64,000 nucleotides of DNA from SCBR16-9 sp964537975 (GTDB lineage Bacteria; Hydrogenedentota; Hydrogenedentia; Hydrogenedentales; SCBR16-9): positions 1 through 64,000 of the forward strand of contig CAZIDP010000011.1 in NCBI GenBank assembly GCA_964537975.1. Reading direction: 5' to 3'. The notes under the pieces were generated by a model. It was not told the origin of the DNA. It made no database searches and was given only the letters and a program-made list of their open reading frames with translations. This document shows positions 44,216-52,222 of the stretch, piece after piece (position 1 is the stretch's first letter; each line of letters starts with the position of its first letter). Position numbers and translations under genes: made by a program.

Positions 44216-46372
44216 TTACCTGCGTTCACGAAGCGTTTTCGCGGTAACTATCAGGTTGAGTAAATCTTCACGGCGGTAGTCCCTGGCGGTTGCAGTTGTC
44301 GCAAGCTCCCGTACCATGTCGAAGTCTGCGTCGCCTTTATACGCGGAATTACGCAACAGCAGGCCGAATCCCGCGGTAGCAACTGCGAACTGGAAATCCT
44401 GCGAGGTGTTTTCAATAGAAACCGCACGGGCAGGTACCGGTATTTCAATTAGCCTGCTGGTATCACTGTCGGGTTGCTTGTAGCGCAGCTTGACAAACAT
44501 CATTTCACGCGAATCGTCAGTGACCTCCGGTGCATCCGTCATCATTTCCTGGTAGCGCAGACTATCCACACCCGGCTCCAGGGGTACGCCAATCGGTACA
44601 ATCTGATAGAGCGCAGTCACGGTGTGTCCGGCGCCAATTTCACCCGCGTCCTTGGTGTCGTCATGGAAATCACGTGCTGCCATGATCCGGTTCTCATACC
44701 CCAGCAGACGGTAAGCATGAACATGCGAAGGATTGAATTCCACCTGAATTTTTACATCCTTGGCAATCGTCATGAGGGTGCCACTGACCTGTTCTACCAG
44801 TACGCGGCGGGCTTCGCCGAAATCGTCGATGTAGGCATAATTACCATTGCCCTTGGTGGATAGCAATTCCAGGGTGTTGTCTTTCAGGTTGCCCATGCCA
44901 TAGCCCAGCACGGAGAGAAATACACCGGTTTGTCTTTTTTCTTCAATGAGCGACAAGAGGCCTTCACGGCTGGTGACACCGACATTGAAATCGCCATCGG
45001 TCGCCAGGATGACCCGGTTGATCCCGCCCTCAATGAAGTGTTCTTGCGCCATGGCGTAGGCATCCTGAATGCCCGCGCTGCCATGTGTGGAACCACCAGC
45101 CGTCAGGTTGTCGATCACCTGCACGATATGCTTCCGTCGGGTCATGGGGGTGGATTCAAGGGCCGTCCGGCTTTCTCCCGCATAAGTCACGATACCAACC
45201 CGGTCATCCGGGTTCAGGTTCTCAAGCAATGCCTTGAGCGACTCCCGCACCAGCGGCAGACGGTTGGGTGGCCTCATGGAACCTGAGGTGTCAATCAGAA
45301 ACACGAGGTTTGCCGGTGGACGTTCTTCCTGCGGAACTTCCCGACCCTGTAATCCAACCTTCACCAGCAGGTGCCCCGGCGTCCAGGGGCATGGGCCGAC
45401 CTCCATGTTGATGGAAAAGGGATGCGGCCCGACCGGTTGTGGATAGGAGTAGGTGAAATAGTTGATCATGTCTTCTATGCGTACCGCGTCCGCGGGTGGT
45501 AGTTGTCCCTGGTTCAAAAAGCGCCGAACAATGGTATAAGCAGCGCTGTCCGCGTGCAGGCTGAAGGTGGAGAGTGGTTTATCCTTCGCAGTGTAGAAAG
45601 GCTGCTCCTGGATGGTATTGTACTGTTCTCCACCGGGATAATACATGTCTGTGGGAGGCAGTACCAGCGTGGGCATCGGGTCGGCATCTGATCTGCTCAA
45701 AATTTCTGGCACGACTGTACTCACACTGCGTCCCAAGGAGCGTCTTTCTGCCAATCTCCGTTCACGCTCCAGATCTTGCACTGCCTGATTCGTTTCTAAG
45801 GTATCCAACAGGTCACTTAATTCAGCGCGCGCCTGGGGATCTTTGTAGTCGATATTGAAGAGATCGTGACTGGCAGCAGAGCCAGGATTGTTGATATCCG
45901 TGACAAAGAATCGTTGAACTCCCCTGTCTTCTACATTTAGTGTACGCATTTTCAGCTGATTAATCTCCTCGGTTTCTGCTTGCCGCTGCGCAGTTTTCCA
46001 GGCGTAGTGTGGTTGAATCAAACCTAGGTATAGCCACAAGCCACCAACACAAAAAAGCAGCATGGCTGCCAGGGTAAGCATACGTCTGGCGATACTCTGG
46101 CGCGGTACATTTTTCGGTTTTGCTGACTGCGCGGCCTGTAACACCGTATCGCGATGGGACTGGGTCAACTGCGCTTCGGGTGACATGGATTCCAGTTGCA
46201 ATGCTTTTTGTGCCATGCCCGTCACCTGGCGTAATGCTGCGAGTTCTTCGCGGGCCTCGGCATTTTCCGGTGCCTTCAAGGCCTGGGTAAGTTCTTCTGC
46301 TGCTGCAGTGTCGAGTTCTCCCATCACATAGTCCAGGAGCCGTGGATCGTTACGGTCTATAGGCGTATTCAT
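44216..46372 (-). CDS. Membrane-anchored VWA-domain protein with anti-sigma-like N-terminus
   Basis: A 718-aa protein. The cytoplasmic N-terminus (LLDYVMGELDTAAAEEL) resembles short anti-sigma or zinc-free ASD-type regions. One membrane helix at about 98-117 is followed by a linker, then a YfbK-like region with a VWA domain whose metal site DTSGS is at 361-365 and a C-terminal DUF3520-like part. Residues 151-164 (GVQRFFVTDINNPG) closely match a segment of the three prepilins. Its ATG overlaps the sigma-factor stop (TAATG), so the two are translated together. It is likely a sensor or regulator of the sigma factor with an extracytoplasmic VWA domain. Confidence 0.85.
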   Translation of the reverse strand: MNTPIDRNDPRLLDYVMGELDTAAAEELTQALKAPENAEAREELAALRQVTGMAQKALQLESMSPEAQLTQSHRDTVLQAAQSAKPKNVPRQSIARRMLTLAAMLLFCVGGLWLYLGLIQPHYAWKTAQRQAETEEINQLKMRTLNVEDRGVQRFFVTDINNPGSAASHDLFNIDYKDPQARAELSDLLDTLETNQAVQDLERERRLAERRSLGRSVSTVVPEILSRSDADPMPTLVLPPTDMYYPGGEQYNTIQEQPFYTAKDKPLSTFSLHADSAAYTIVRRFLNQGQLPPADAVRIEDMINYFTYSYPQPVGPHPFSINMEVGPCPWTPGHLLVKVGLQGREVPQEERPPANLVFLIDTSGSMRPPNRLPLVRESLKALLENLNPDDRVGIVTYAGESRTALESTPMTRRKHIVQVIDNLTAGGSTHGSAGIQDAYAMAQEHFIEGGINRVILATDGDFNVGVTSREGLLSLIEEKRQTGVFLSVLGYGMGNLKDNTLELLSTKGNGNYAYIDDFGEARRVLVEQVSGTLMTIAKDVKIQVEFNPSHVHAYRLLGYENRIMAARDFHDDTKDAGEIGAGHTVTALYQIVPIGVPLEPGVDSLRYQEMMTDAPEVTDDSREMMFVKLRYKQPDSDTSRLIEIPVPARAVSIENTSQDFQFAVATAGFGLLLRNSAYKGDADFDMVRELATTATARDYRREDLLNLIVTAKTLRERR

Positions 46373-46917
46373 TAGTGTATCTCCTTGTATGTACCGGCGT
46401 CTGCTGTGAGTAAATCCTGAAGTTTTTCCCGCATGCGCTGTAGCGAAATGTGAATCAGGTAGCGAACATGATTGACGGGATAGCCGGTGACAGCACTGAT
46501 TTCCTTGTAGGTCAACTGGTCCAGAAACTTGAGCCGAAACACTTCCTGCTGATTATCGGGAAGCGCAGCCAGCGTCGTCAGCACCCGGGTTTCTGTTTCA
46601 TGCTTTTCTGCCAGGGTGCTGGGGAGCGGTGCCGAACTGGGATACGCTTCGAGTGTAGAGTCATCTATCGGTTGCATACGGTGCTCCTTTTTCATCACAT
46701 CCAGGGCGCGGTTACGACAGACCCGATACAACCAGGGCACGAGATGATTTTCGATTTGCCCGCGCTCCGTGATACACAGTTTCAGGAATGTGTCCTGCAC
46801 CACATCACGGGCTGTTTCAATCTCGCCGGTCAAGCGTAAGGCATAACGTAATAATGGTTGTTCATACTGGTTCATGGTCGCCTGCACCCAATCGGTGTGT
46901 GATGGTGTTGTTGCCAT
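46372..46917 (-). CDS. ECF-type RNA polymerase sigma factor
   Basis: A 181-aa sigma-70 family protein of the ECF group. Region 2 is YALRLTGEIETARDVVQDTFLKL with the following HLVPWLYRVCRNRALDVMKK, and region 4 is LPDNQQEVFRLKFLDQLTYKEISAVTGYPVNHVRYLI (helix-turn-helix), given here in parts: LTYKEISAVTG, then VRYLI. ATG 46917 was chosen because it gives standard length; the frame extends to 47079 without a supporting ribosome site. The downstream VWA protein overlaps by one base and is probably its regulator. A perfect palindrome CGTTCGCGAACG lies at 46943-46954 in the leader. Confidence 0.9.
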   Translation of the reverse strand: MATTPSHTDWVQATMNQYEQPLLRYALRLTGEIETARDVVQDTFLKLCITERGQIENHLVPWLYRVCRNRALDVMKKEHRMQPIDDSTLEAYPSSAPLPSTLAEKHETETRVLTTLAALPDNQQEVFRLKFLDQLTYKEISAVTGYPVNHVRYLIHISLQRMREKLQDLLTADAGTYKEIH

Positions 46918-46942
46918 ATCGTCACTTTCTTGTTTTAGGAAC

Positions 46943-46954
46943 CGTTCGCGAACG
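46943..46954. promoter_or_regulatory. Perfect palindrome upstream of the sigma factor start
   Basis: CGTTCGCGAACG, 26 bp upstream of the chosen ATG 46917. It may be an operator or simply a short hairpin in the leader; there is no second copy nearby. Function is inference only. Confidence 0.35.
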
Positions 46955-47160
46955 TTGCTACCCCTTAATACGTCCCAGACCGGAATATGTTCAAAAAAAA
47001 TATTTTTTGGTTCATCCTGAATTAGCGTACATTTGACACAGGATGAGTCCATGAGGCATCTCTTGGTTTTTTGAAACAAGCATCAGGGAGATAAGCTCAT
47101 TACCTCGAGTGAACTATATCATGGGATTTAGTTTACAAGGCTACCGGACACATGCCACCC

Positions 47161-47291
47161 GTTCTCTATCGCGGAGCGATTACATCGCCGTAGCGTGGGG
47201 TAAAGTCACCGGGTATGATTATCCCTGTCTCTATCGCGGAACGATTACATCGCCGTAGCGCAGGGTAAAGTCACCGGGTATGATTATCCCT
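47161..47291 (+). repeat. Two tandem R-element heads
   Basis: Two ~65-bp direct tandem units (47161-47226, 47227-47291). Each contains the first R hairpin and CGCCGTAGCG, then a variant end GTAAAGTCACCGGGTATGAT in place of the usual middle hairpin. A full R element follows at once. The same head variant recurs at 47848-47912. Confidence 0.75.
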
Positions 47292-47399
47292 GTTCTCTAT
47301 CGCGGAGCGATTGCATCGCCGTAGCGCGGGGTAAGGCCAACGACCGCCACCCCGGGATCATAGCGCTCCCATCCCAGCACCCCGTAGGGCGTGCCAGCA
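47292..47399 (+). repeat. R element, full copy
   Basis: Complete copy, tail CCCCGTAGGGCGTGCCAGCA, in the left duplicated segment. It lies 53 bp before REPIN-like copy D. Confidence 0.85.
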
Positions 47400-47451
47400 A
47401 GATTTTCCCGTATTCGTTTACCAAATACCCACCCACACGTAGCCCCTTTCC

Positions 47452-47616
47452 CGTCATTCCCGCGAAGGCGGGAACCCAGTAAAGCATATTACTAGCACGA
47501 GATAACAATCATCCCTGATAGCCAAACCAACCTGCGTGAGCAACAAAATGCAAGCCAAAGCTGTGCCCTCGGCTCCTTCATCACCCCTCTGGATACCCAC
47601 CTTCGTGGGTATGACG
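47452..47616 (+). repeat. REPIN-like element, copy D
   Basis: A 165-bp copy with the best-preserved left palindrome (CCCGCGAAGGCGGG) and right palindrome (CCCACCTTCGTGGG). It is nearly identical to copy E. Confidence 0.85.
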
Positions 47617-47625
47617 GGATGGTGT

Positions 47626-47734
47626 GTTCTCTATCGCGAAGCGATTAAAGCGCCGTAGCGCGGGGTAAGGCCCACAGCCGCCACCCCGGGAAAACACACC
47701 ACCCCAACATCGCACCCCGTAGGGCGTGCCAGCA
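47626..47734 (+). repeat. R element, full copy
   Basis: Complete copy starting ten bases after REPIN-like copy D and ending GCGTGCCAGCA. It is followed by module 3. Confidence 0.85.
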
Positions 47735-47744
47735 GAGATACCTC

Positions 47745-47808
47745 GATCGTTATCCGCAGATTGCGCAGATGAACGCAGATTTTGATAATGGAAGAGATGA
47801 GTAGACGC
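47745..47808 (+). repeat. Repeat module 3
   Basis: TTATCCGCAGATTGCGCAGA, then ATTTTGATAATGGAAGAGAT. It occupies the same position relative to an R tail as at 211 and 26474. Confidence 0.6.
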
Positions 47809-47847
47809 GTGCTAATGACTGAGTTTTATATGTATATGTTACGTCAT

Positions 47848-47912
47848 ATTCTCTATAGCGGAGCGATTAAAGCGCCGTAGCGCGGGGTAAAGTCACCGGG
47901 TATGATTATCCC
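47848..47912 (+). repeat. R-element head variant
   Basis: A 65-bp head unit of the GTAAAGTCACCGGG type, directly followed by a full R element, as at 47161-47291. Confidence 0.7.
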
Positions 47913-47913
47913 T

Positions 47914-48021
47914 GTTCTCTATCGCAGAGCGATTACATCGCCGTAGCGCGGGGTAAGGCCCACGGCCGCCACCCCGGGATCATAGCGCTCCCATCCCAGC
48001 ACCCCGTAGGGCGTGCCAGCA
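47914..48021 (+). repeat. R element, full copy
   Basis: Complete copy in the right duplicated segment, 53 bp before REPIN-like copy E. Confidence 0.85.
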
Positions 48022-48073
48022 AGATTTTCCCGTATTCGTTTACCAAATACCCACCCACACGTAGCCCCTTTCC

Positions 48074-48238
48074 CGTCATTCCCGCGAAGGCGGGAACCCA
48101 GTAAAGCATATTACTAGCACGAGATAACAATCATCCCTGATAGCCAAACCAACCTGCGTGAGCAACAAAATGCAAGCCAAAGCTGTGCCCTCGGCTCCTT
48201 CATCACCCCTCTGGATACCCACCTTCATGGGTATGACG
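48074..48238 (+). repeat. REPIN-like element, copy E
   Basis: A 165-bp copy, nearly identical to copy D (offset 622 bp). Confidence 0.85.
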
Positions 48239-48283
48239 GATTGGGTAGAAATGACGATTGGGGTGATATACATCACGCCACCT

Positions 48284-48352
48284 GTTCTCTATCGCGGAGC
48301 GATTACAGCGCCGTAGCGCGGGGTAAGGCCAACGGCCGCCACCCCGGGACCA
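48284..48352 (+). repeat. R element, 3'-truncated copy abutting lptB
   Basis: Head and middle hairpins up to CCACCCCGGGACC. It stops five bases from the lptB stop codon (minus strand), so the remaining half is missing at the gene boundary. Its GC-rich hairpin could act as the 3' end of the lpt operon transcript. Confidence 0.75.
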
Positions 48353-48356
48353 CTTC

Positions 48357-49160
48357 TTACTTCTTGGCGGGGTGTTTTCTGGAAGGGTGGTGGAAGTCCA
48401 TTTTGAAATGTTCGCCGAGATACACTTCTCTCACGGTGGGGTCGGTTGCGATTTCTTCCGGGGTACCTGAAATAATGACACTGCCTTCGTTGATGATGTA
48501 GGCGCGGTCGGCGATATGCAGGGTTTCCCGCACATTGTGATCGGTCAGCAGGATTCCGATGCCCTGGTCGCGGAGGGTCGCGACGATGTCTTGCAAGTCT
48601 GCAACCGAGATGGGGTCGATACCTGCAAAGGGTTCGTCCAGCAGAAAAACTTTCGGCTCGATGGCCAGGGCACGGGCTATCTCTGTGCGACGGCGCTCCC
48701 CACCCGACAAGGTGTACGCCGGACTGTCAGCCAGGTGGTGTATGCGCAATTCTTTCAGAAGTTTGTCACACCTTTGATGGCGTTCTGCCCTGGATATGGG
48801 CTGGTACTCCAGCACGGCCAGCAGGTTTTGGCGCACCGTCAGTTGGCGAAAGACCGATGCCTCTTGCGGGAGGTACGCGATTCCTGTCCGCGCACGACGG
48901 TACATGGGCATCCGTGTGATATCCTTGCCCTGAAAATAAATACTACCCTGGTCCGGTTTCATCAAACCGACAGTCATGCCGAAAGTTGTTGTCTTACCGG
49001 CGCCGTTGGGTCCCAGCAAACCCACGACTTCCCCTTCTCGTAAGGTGAGGGAAACATCGCGCACGACGGTACGTTTTTTGAAGGACTTGAAAAGTCCCTT
49101 TGTACTGAGTAATGGCGGTGTGACTGCTGGTTTCTGATGGTCCTTGTTGATCTTCGGCAT
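48357..49160 (-). CDS. lptB: LPS export ABC transporter ATP-binding protein LptB
   Basis: Cytoplasmic ATPase (267 aa) that powers LPS extraction from the inner membrane with LptF/LptG. Walker A GPNGAGKTT, GIAYLPQEASVFRQLTV (Q-loop and coupling region), signature LSGGERRR and Walker B VFLLDEPFAGIDPI are all present, followed by LLTDHNVRETL with the switch His. It has a ~20-residue N-terminal extension relative to short LptB proteins. It follows lptC and lptA with a 3-bp gap; lptF/lptG are not in the window. Confidence 0.95.
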   Translation of the reverse strand: MPKINKDHQKPAVTPPLLSTKGLFKSFKKRTVVRDVSLTLREGEVVGLLGPNGAGKTTTFGMTVGLMKPDQGSIYFQGKDITRMPMYRRARTGIAYLPQEASVFRQLTVRQNLLAVLEYQPISRAERHQRCDKLLKELRIHHLADSPAYTLSGGERRRTEIARALAIEPKVFLLDEPFAGIDPISVADLQDIVATLRDQGIGILLTDHNVRETLHIADRAYIINEGSVIISGTPEEIATDPTVREVYLGEHFKMDFHHPSRKHPAKK

Positions 49161-49163
49161 GGC

Positions 49164-50090
49164 TTAACTTGCTTCAAGTAAATCAGGAAATGCCGCAGCC
49201 AGTAAGCCCCTGTTCAATGTGGCCTGTTCTTCCGCGCTACGTTGATCTTGTGATAACAAGTTTTGGACGGTATCTGATTTATTGATGTTGCTCCAGGCCA
49301 ATTCATTGTACATGTCATTACGTTGCAGCAATGTGTTGAATTGGCGCAGCAGTTGCTGCCGCTGCTCTACAAGCACACTGGTTGGCGTGTTGATTAAAGC
49401 GTTACGCATGTTGGGATCGAGCATCCCGAGTATATGCTTGCCGGGCGATGGCCCTTCTGCTGCGGCCTGTGTCTTCAACGCTTCGATGAGCGCAGACCAG
49501 TCGCTGATATCATTTTCCCCCAGCAATGCACCAGTGACCGCAGGAGATGCGGCATTGCCGCGAGCAAAAACCGGCAATTCTCCTTGTGCGCCTCCACGGA
49601 CATTGACTTTTCCTGTACCGAAATTGACAATAATCTCTTCGCCGGTCAATTCCTTTACTTGTTCTGAACTGAACTTGGGACTCTCCGTGAAGACCAGTGT
49701 TTCCGCTTCAAAATCCCACTCTGCGCGACCTGCCTGAATATTGCCCTGGGGATGGCGTATGCGCACATTGCCTTGCATGACGATTCGAGAGGGGACGTTA
49801 TCCGCGCCAGCATACGTAAAATAGATGTTGTTGGCACTGATTGGCATGGGGGGTTGATTGGGGTCTTCTGGCAGTATGGTCAACTGCACGCCACCGGTGA
49901 GTTCCTGGATTTGTGCCGTCTCAAAGTTAAATACCAGGTTGCCTGCACGTTCCAGATTGATGCCAAAATCGCCGCCCATTTCCATAGCACGCAATGTGGG
50001 ACAACGTCCGAGCATTACTGCAAGAGCTATGATTACTAGCAGCAGAACAACGTACTTTTTTCTGGTCATAATAAAATTGTAATTCTTCAT
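49164..50090 (-). CDS. lptA: LptA/OstA-like periplasmic LPS transport protein
   Basis: A 308-aa exported protein: signal segment VVLLLVIIALAVMLG, then an OstA_N/LptA beta-jellyroll (about residues 50-180, with ISANNIYFTY, GNVRIRHPQGNIQAGRAEWDF and LTGEEIIVNFGTGKVNV shown in parts). The C-terminal ~120 residues are an extra helical extension not present in E. coli LptA. It bridges LPS across the periplasm. The start overlaps the lptC-like stop by 4 bp (ATGA). Confidence 0.85.
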   Translation of the reverse strand: MKNYNFIMTRKKYVVLLLVIIALAVMLGRCPTLRAMEMGGDFGINLERAGNLVFNFETAQIQELTGGVQLTILPEDPNQPPMPISANNIYFTYAGADNVPSRIVMQGNVRIRHPQGNIQAGRAEWDFEAETLVFTESPKFSSEQVKELTGEEIIVNFGTGKVNVRGGAQGELPVFARGNAASPAVTGALLGENDISDWSALIEALKTQAAAEGPSPGKHILGMLDPNMRNALINTPTSVLVEQRQQLLRQFNTLLQRNDMYNELAWSNINKSDTVQNLLSQDQRSAEEQATLNRGLLAAAFPDLLEAS

Positions 50091-50695
50091 GGATTCAGAC
50101 TCCCAAAGCGAATCCAGCCGCTGACTTGTTGAAATTCCATGGTGCGATTGTCCGGGTGAATTTGCATTTTTGCTGCATCCAGCTCCAAATCAGGGCTGTC
50201 AATGGAAACAGGATGTTCTGTATAGGCAACGATACCATCAGCTGTTTCCAGATTCTCGCAGATAATATCGGTCATGCGTATAGTAACATTTCCAGCATCT
50301 GCTTCTACACCTCCACCCAGATAGGCTTCTCTGTTTTCTATAAATCGACCTTCACCAGCCTGAAATACGATGTCTTCTGCTTCGGTTTCCGCATTGTATA
50401 GTACCGCACGGGCTTCCTTGAATGACCAGGAATCATCGGTTTCCATGGACGAGGTATCTGCCTCCACCATAAACCGGGGCTTGCGCGCACGACCTGCCGT
50501 CGGGGCGGTATCATGCAGGTACAGCCTGATTCCGGTCATGCTTATCACCTCACTGCGCTGTTGAGTGGCATCGGTTTGAACACCGTTTTCCTGTAACTCC
50601 GCATTTTCTCCCAAATCAGGCGGGGCATCGCATGAGAAAAGACAGCACACTATACAAAAACAGGGTAGGAATATTTTTAAGAAAGACAGCTTCAT
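50087..50695 (-). CDS. lptC: LptC-like lipoprotein
   Basis: A 202-aa envelope protein with an N-terminal signal and lipobox-like LFSC, so it may be lipid-anchored where E. coli LptC has a helix anchor. The rest has LptC/LptA-type beta repeats (SWSFKEARAVLYNAET, EGRFIENREAYLGGGV, DIICENLETADGIVAY). Assignment rests mainly on position directly before lptA-lptB plus this pattern. It overlaps coaX and lptA by 4 bp each. Confidence 0.75.
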   Translation of the reverse strand: MKLSFLKIFLPCFCIVCCLFSCDAPPDLGENAELQENGVQTDATQQRSEVISMTGIRLYLHDTAPTAGRARKPRFMVEADTSSMETDDSWSFKEARAVLYNAETEAEDIVFQAGEGRFIENREAYLGGGVEADAGNVTIRMTDIICENLETADGIVAYTEHPVSIDSPDLELDAAKMQIHPDNRTMEFQQVSGWIRFGSLNP

Positions 50696-51465
50696 TCGGT
50701 TTGCTTTCGGTTTTTATCGTAAATCAGGTACAAACCGTATAGTGTCAAATCCGTATCGACATGATCGATAGATTGGGTCAGCCCGGCAATAACACTGGCC
50801 AGGCCACCAGTTGCGACAACGGTGGGGTCGCCACCCATTTCAACGGCCATTCGGCGTATCAGGCCATCTACCAAATCAGCATACCCATAAGTTAGACCAG
50901 ATTGTATATTGGTTACGGTATTGCGCCCAATAACCGTATCGGGTATGGCGATATCGACACGGGGCAGCTTGGCACAACGCTCAAACAGGGCATCCGCCGA
51001 AAGTTGAATGCCTGGAACGATAATACCACCGCGCCAGGCAGCATTTTCAGTAACGGCATCAAATGTGGTGGCCGTTCCGAAATCGATCAGGATCAAGTCA
51101 CCGGGGTAACGATCAAGCGCGCCTACGGCGTTGACAATTCTATCCGCGCCAACTTCCTTCGGATTGTCGCACTGCAATACCAGGCCTGTCTTAATTCCGG
51201 GGCCGACCATGATGGGCTTTGTTTGAAAAGCACTTTCGCAAGCCTGGATAACCGGGGCATTCATTTGTGGGGCGACGCTTGAGATGCAACACCCGGAAAT
51301 GGCATCCGGATCGAATCCTGCACTTTGAAGCAGCATCAGCAGTGTCACACGGAGTTCATCTGCCGTGCGATTACTGGATGAAATCCGCCAGTGATGGCAC
51401 AGTACCGGGCCATCATACAGACCCAACACCGTATTGGAATTTCCGACATCGAGAACCAATAACAT
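50692..51465 (-). CDS. coaX: Type III pantothenate kinase
   Basis: First enzyme of coenzyme A synthesis, the CoaX type that needs a monovalent cation and is not inhibited by CoA. A 257-aa ASKHA-fold protein with LDVGNSNTVLGLYD at the N-terminus, GADRIVNAVGA, LIDFGTATTFDAV, GGIIVPGIQLSADAL and VVATGGLA. It lies between birA (7-bp gap) and lptC (4-bp overlap); birA-coaX adjacency is common in bacteria. Confidence 0.95.
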   Translation of the reverse strand: MLLVLDVGNSNTVLGLYDGPVLCHHWRISSSNRTADELRVTLLMLLQSAGFDPDAISGCCISSVAPQMNAPVIQACESAFQTKPIMVGPGIKTGLVLQCDNPKEVGADRIVNAVGALDRYPGDLILIDFGTATTFDAVTENAAWRGGIIVPGIQLSADALFERCAKLPRVDIAIPDTVIGRNTVTNIQSGLTYGYADLVDGLIRRMAVEMGGDPTVVATGGLASVIAGLTQSIDHVDTDLTLYGLYLIYDKNRKQTE

Positions 51466-51472
51466 AATTTAC

Positions 51473-52222
51473 TCAGGCTCCCAGTCCATCTGCCGTAAAG
51501 ATACCACCCGCGATTATATGCCGAATGCCGGTCCGTGTTTCTATGTGCAAGGTCCCGTCCGGAGCGATGTCCCGGACACGTCCCCGCACGCCATCCCGTT
51601 CAATGTGTTGTCCCAGCAGGTCGCAGGCAGTTACCCAGTCCCTGTGGACTTGTGATTCATGGCCCATTTCTAAACGTTGAATAAAATGGTCCAGTGTAGT
51701 CAGCAATTGTGCCAATACTTCACCCCGATCCCAGGCAGTATTCGTTGCCGCTTCCAGGGAAGTCGCTTTGCCTTGCAGGGACTCAGGAAAGTCAGCTTCG
51801 CGCATGCCTACATTGAGACCAATGCCCACCGCACTACGCCCATTACGGTGTTCAACAAGGATACCGCACACCTTCTTATGTTGCCATAATAAATCATTGG
51901 GCCACTTAACCACCAGTTCCAGCCTGGGGCGAACAGCATCCCGCACAGCCAAAGCTGCGGCAAACATCAGACCGCAGGCGGGCAGATCGAGGGCCACGCT
52001 GAACATCAGTCCCAGACCAGGTGGACTGTGCCAGGTATTGCCGTGTCTGCCGCGACCGGCCAGTTGCTGCTCCGCGATAAATACAGTCCCGTGTTCACCG
52101 TGGCGCAGGGCCAGGTTGTTGGTAGAAGCCACCAGGTGTTTTGCGTTTATGGTGTGGCCGATGATCTGGGTGTCCAGGGGAGGCAGTATCAGGCCAGGTA
52201 GAATTTCTCTTGCATCAGTCAT
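51473..52222 (-). CDS. birA: Biotin--[acetyl-CoA-carboxylase] ligase
   Basis: Attaches biotin to the carrier protein of acetyl-CoA carboxylase. The 249-aa protein has the ligase core AGRGRHGNTWHSPPG (biotinyl-AMP loop), VKWPNDLLW, GILVEHRNG and GIGLNV, and the small C-terminal SH3-like domain. It lacks the N-terminal DNA-binding domain of bifunctional BirA, so it is an enzyme only. The start overlaps the nadC stop by 8 bp. Confidence 0.94.
   Translation of the reverse strand: MTDAREILPGLILPPLDTQIIGHTINAKHLVASTNNLALRHGEHGTVFIAEQQLAGRGRHGNTWHSPPGLGLMFSVALDLPACGLMFAAALAVRDAVRPRLELVVKWPNDLLWQHKKVCGILVEHRNGRSAVGIGLNVGMREADFPESLQGKATSLEAATNTAWDRGEVLAQLLTTLDHFIQRLEMGHESQVHRDWVTACDLLGQHIERDGVRGRVRDIAPDGTLHIETRTGIRHIIAGGIFTADGLGA

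Larger units (their letters stand above)
47251..47618 (+). repeat. Segmental duplication, left copy (368 bp)
   Basis: Pairs with 47873-48240 (offset 622 bp) with about six mismatches counted by eye and no indels. The unit contains an R-head end, a full R element, the ~53-bp spacer and a whole REPIN-like element. The high identity indicates recent duplication. Confidence 0.9.
47873..48240 (+). repeat. Segmental duplication, right copy (368 bp)
   Basis: Right partner of 47251-47618. Differences are a few substitutions in the R element and one in the right REPIN palindrome (TTCATGGG for TTCGTGGG). Confidence 0.9.

Noticed and set aside
46943..46954. LexA-type SOS box
   Set aside because: CGTTCGCGAACG does not have the spaced GAAC-N4-GTTC or CTG-N10-CAG arrangement; it is kept only as an unnamed palindrome.
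47161..48352. CRISPR array
   Set aside because: The repeats are long, imperfect, spaced irregularly and contain distinct modules; no cas genes are present.
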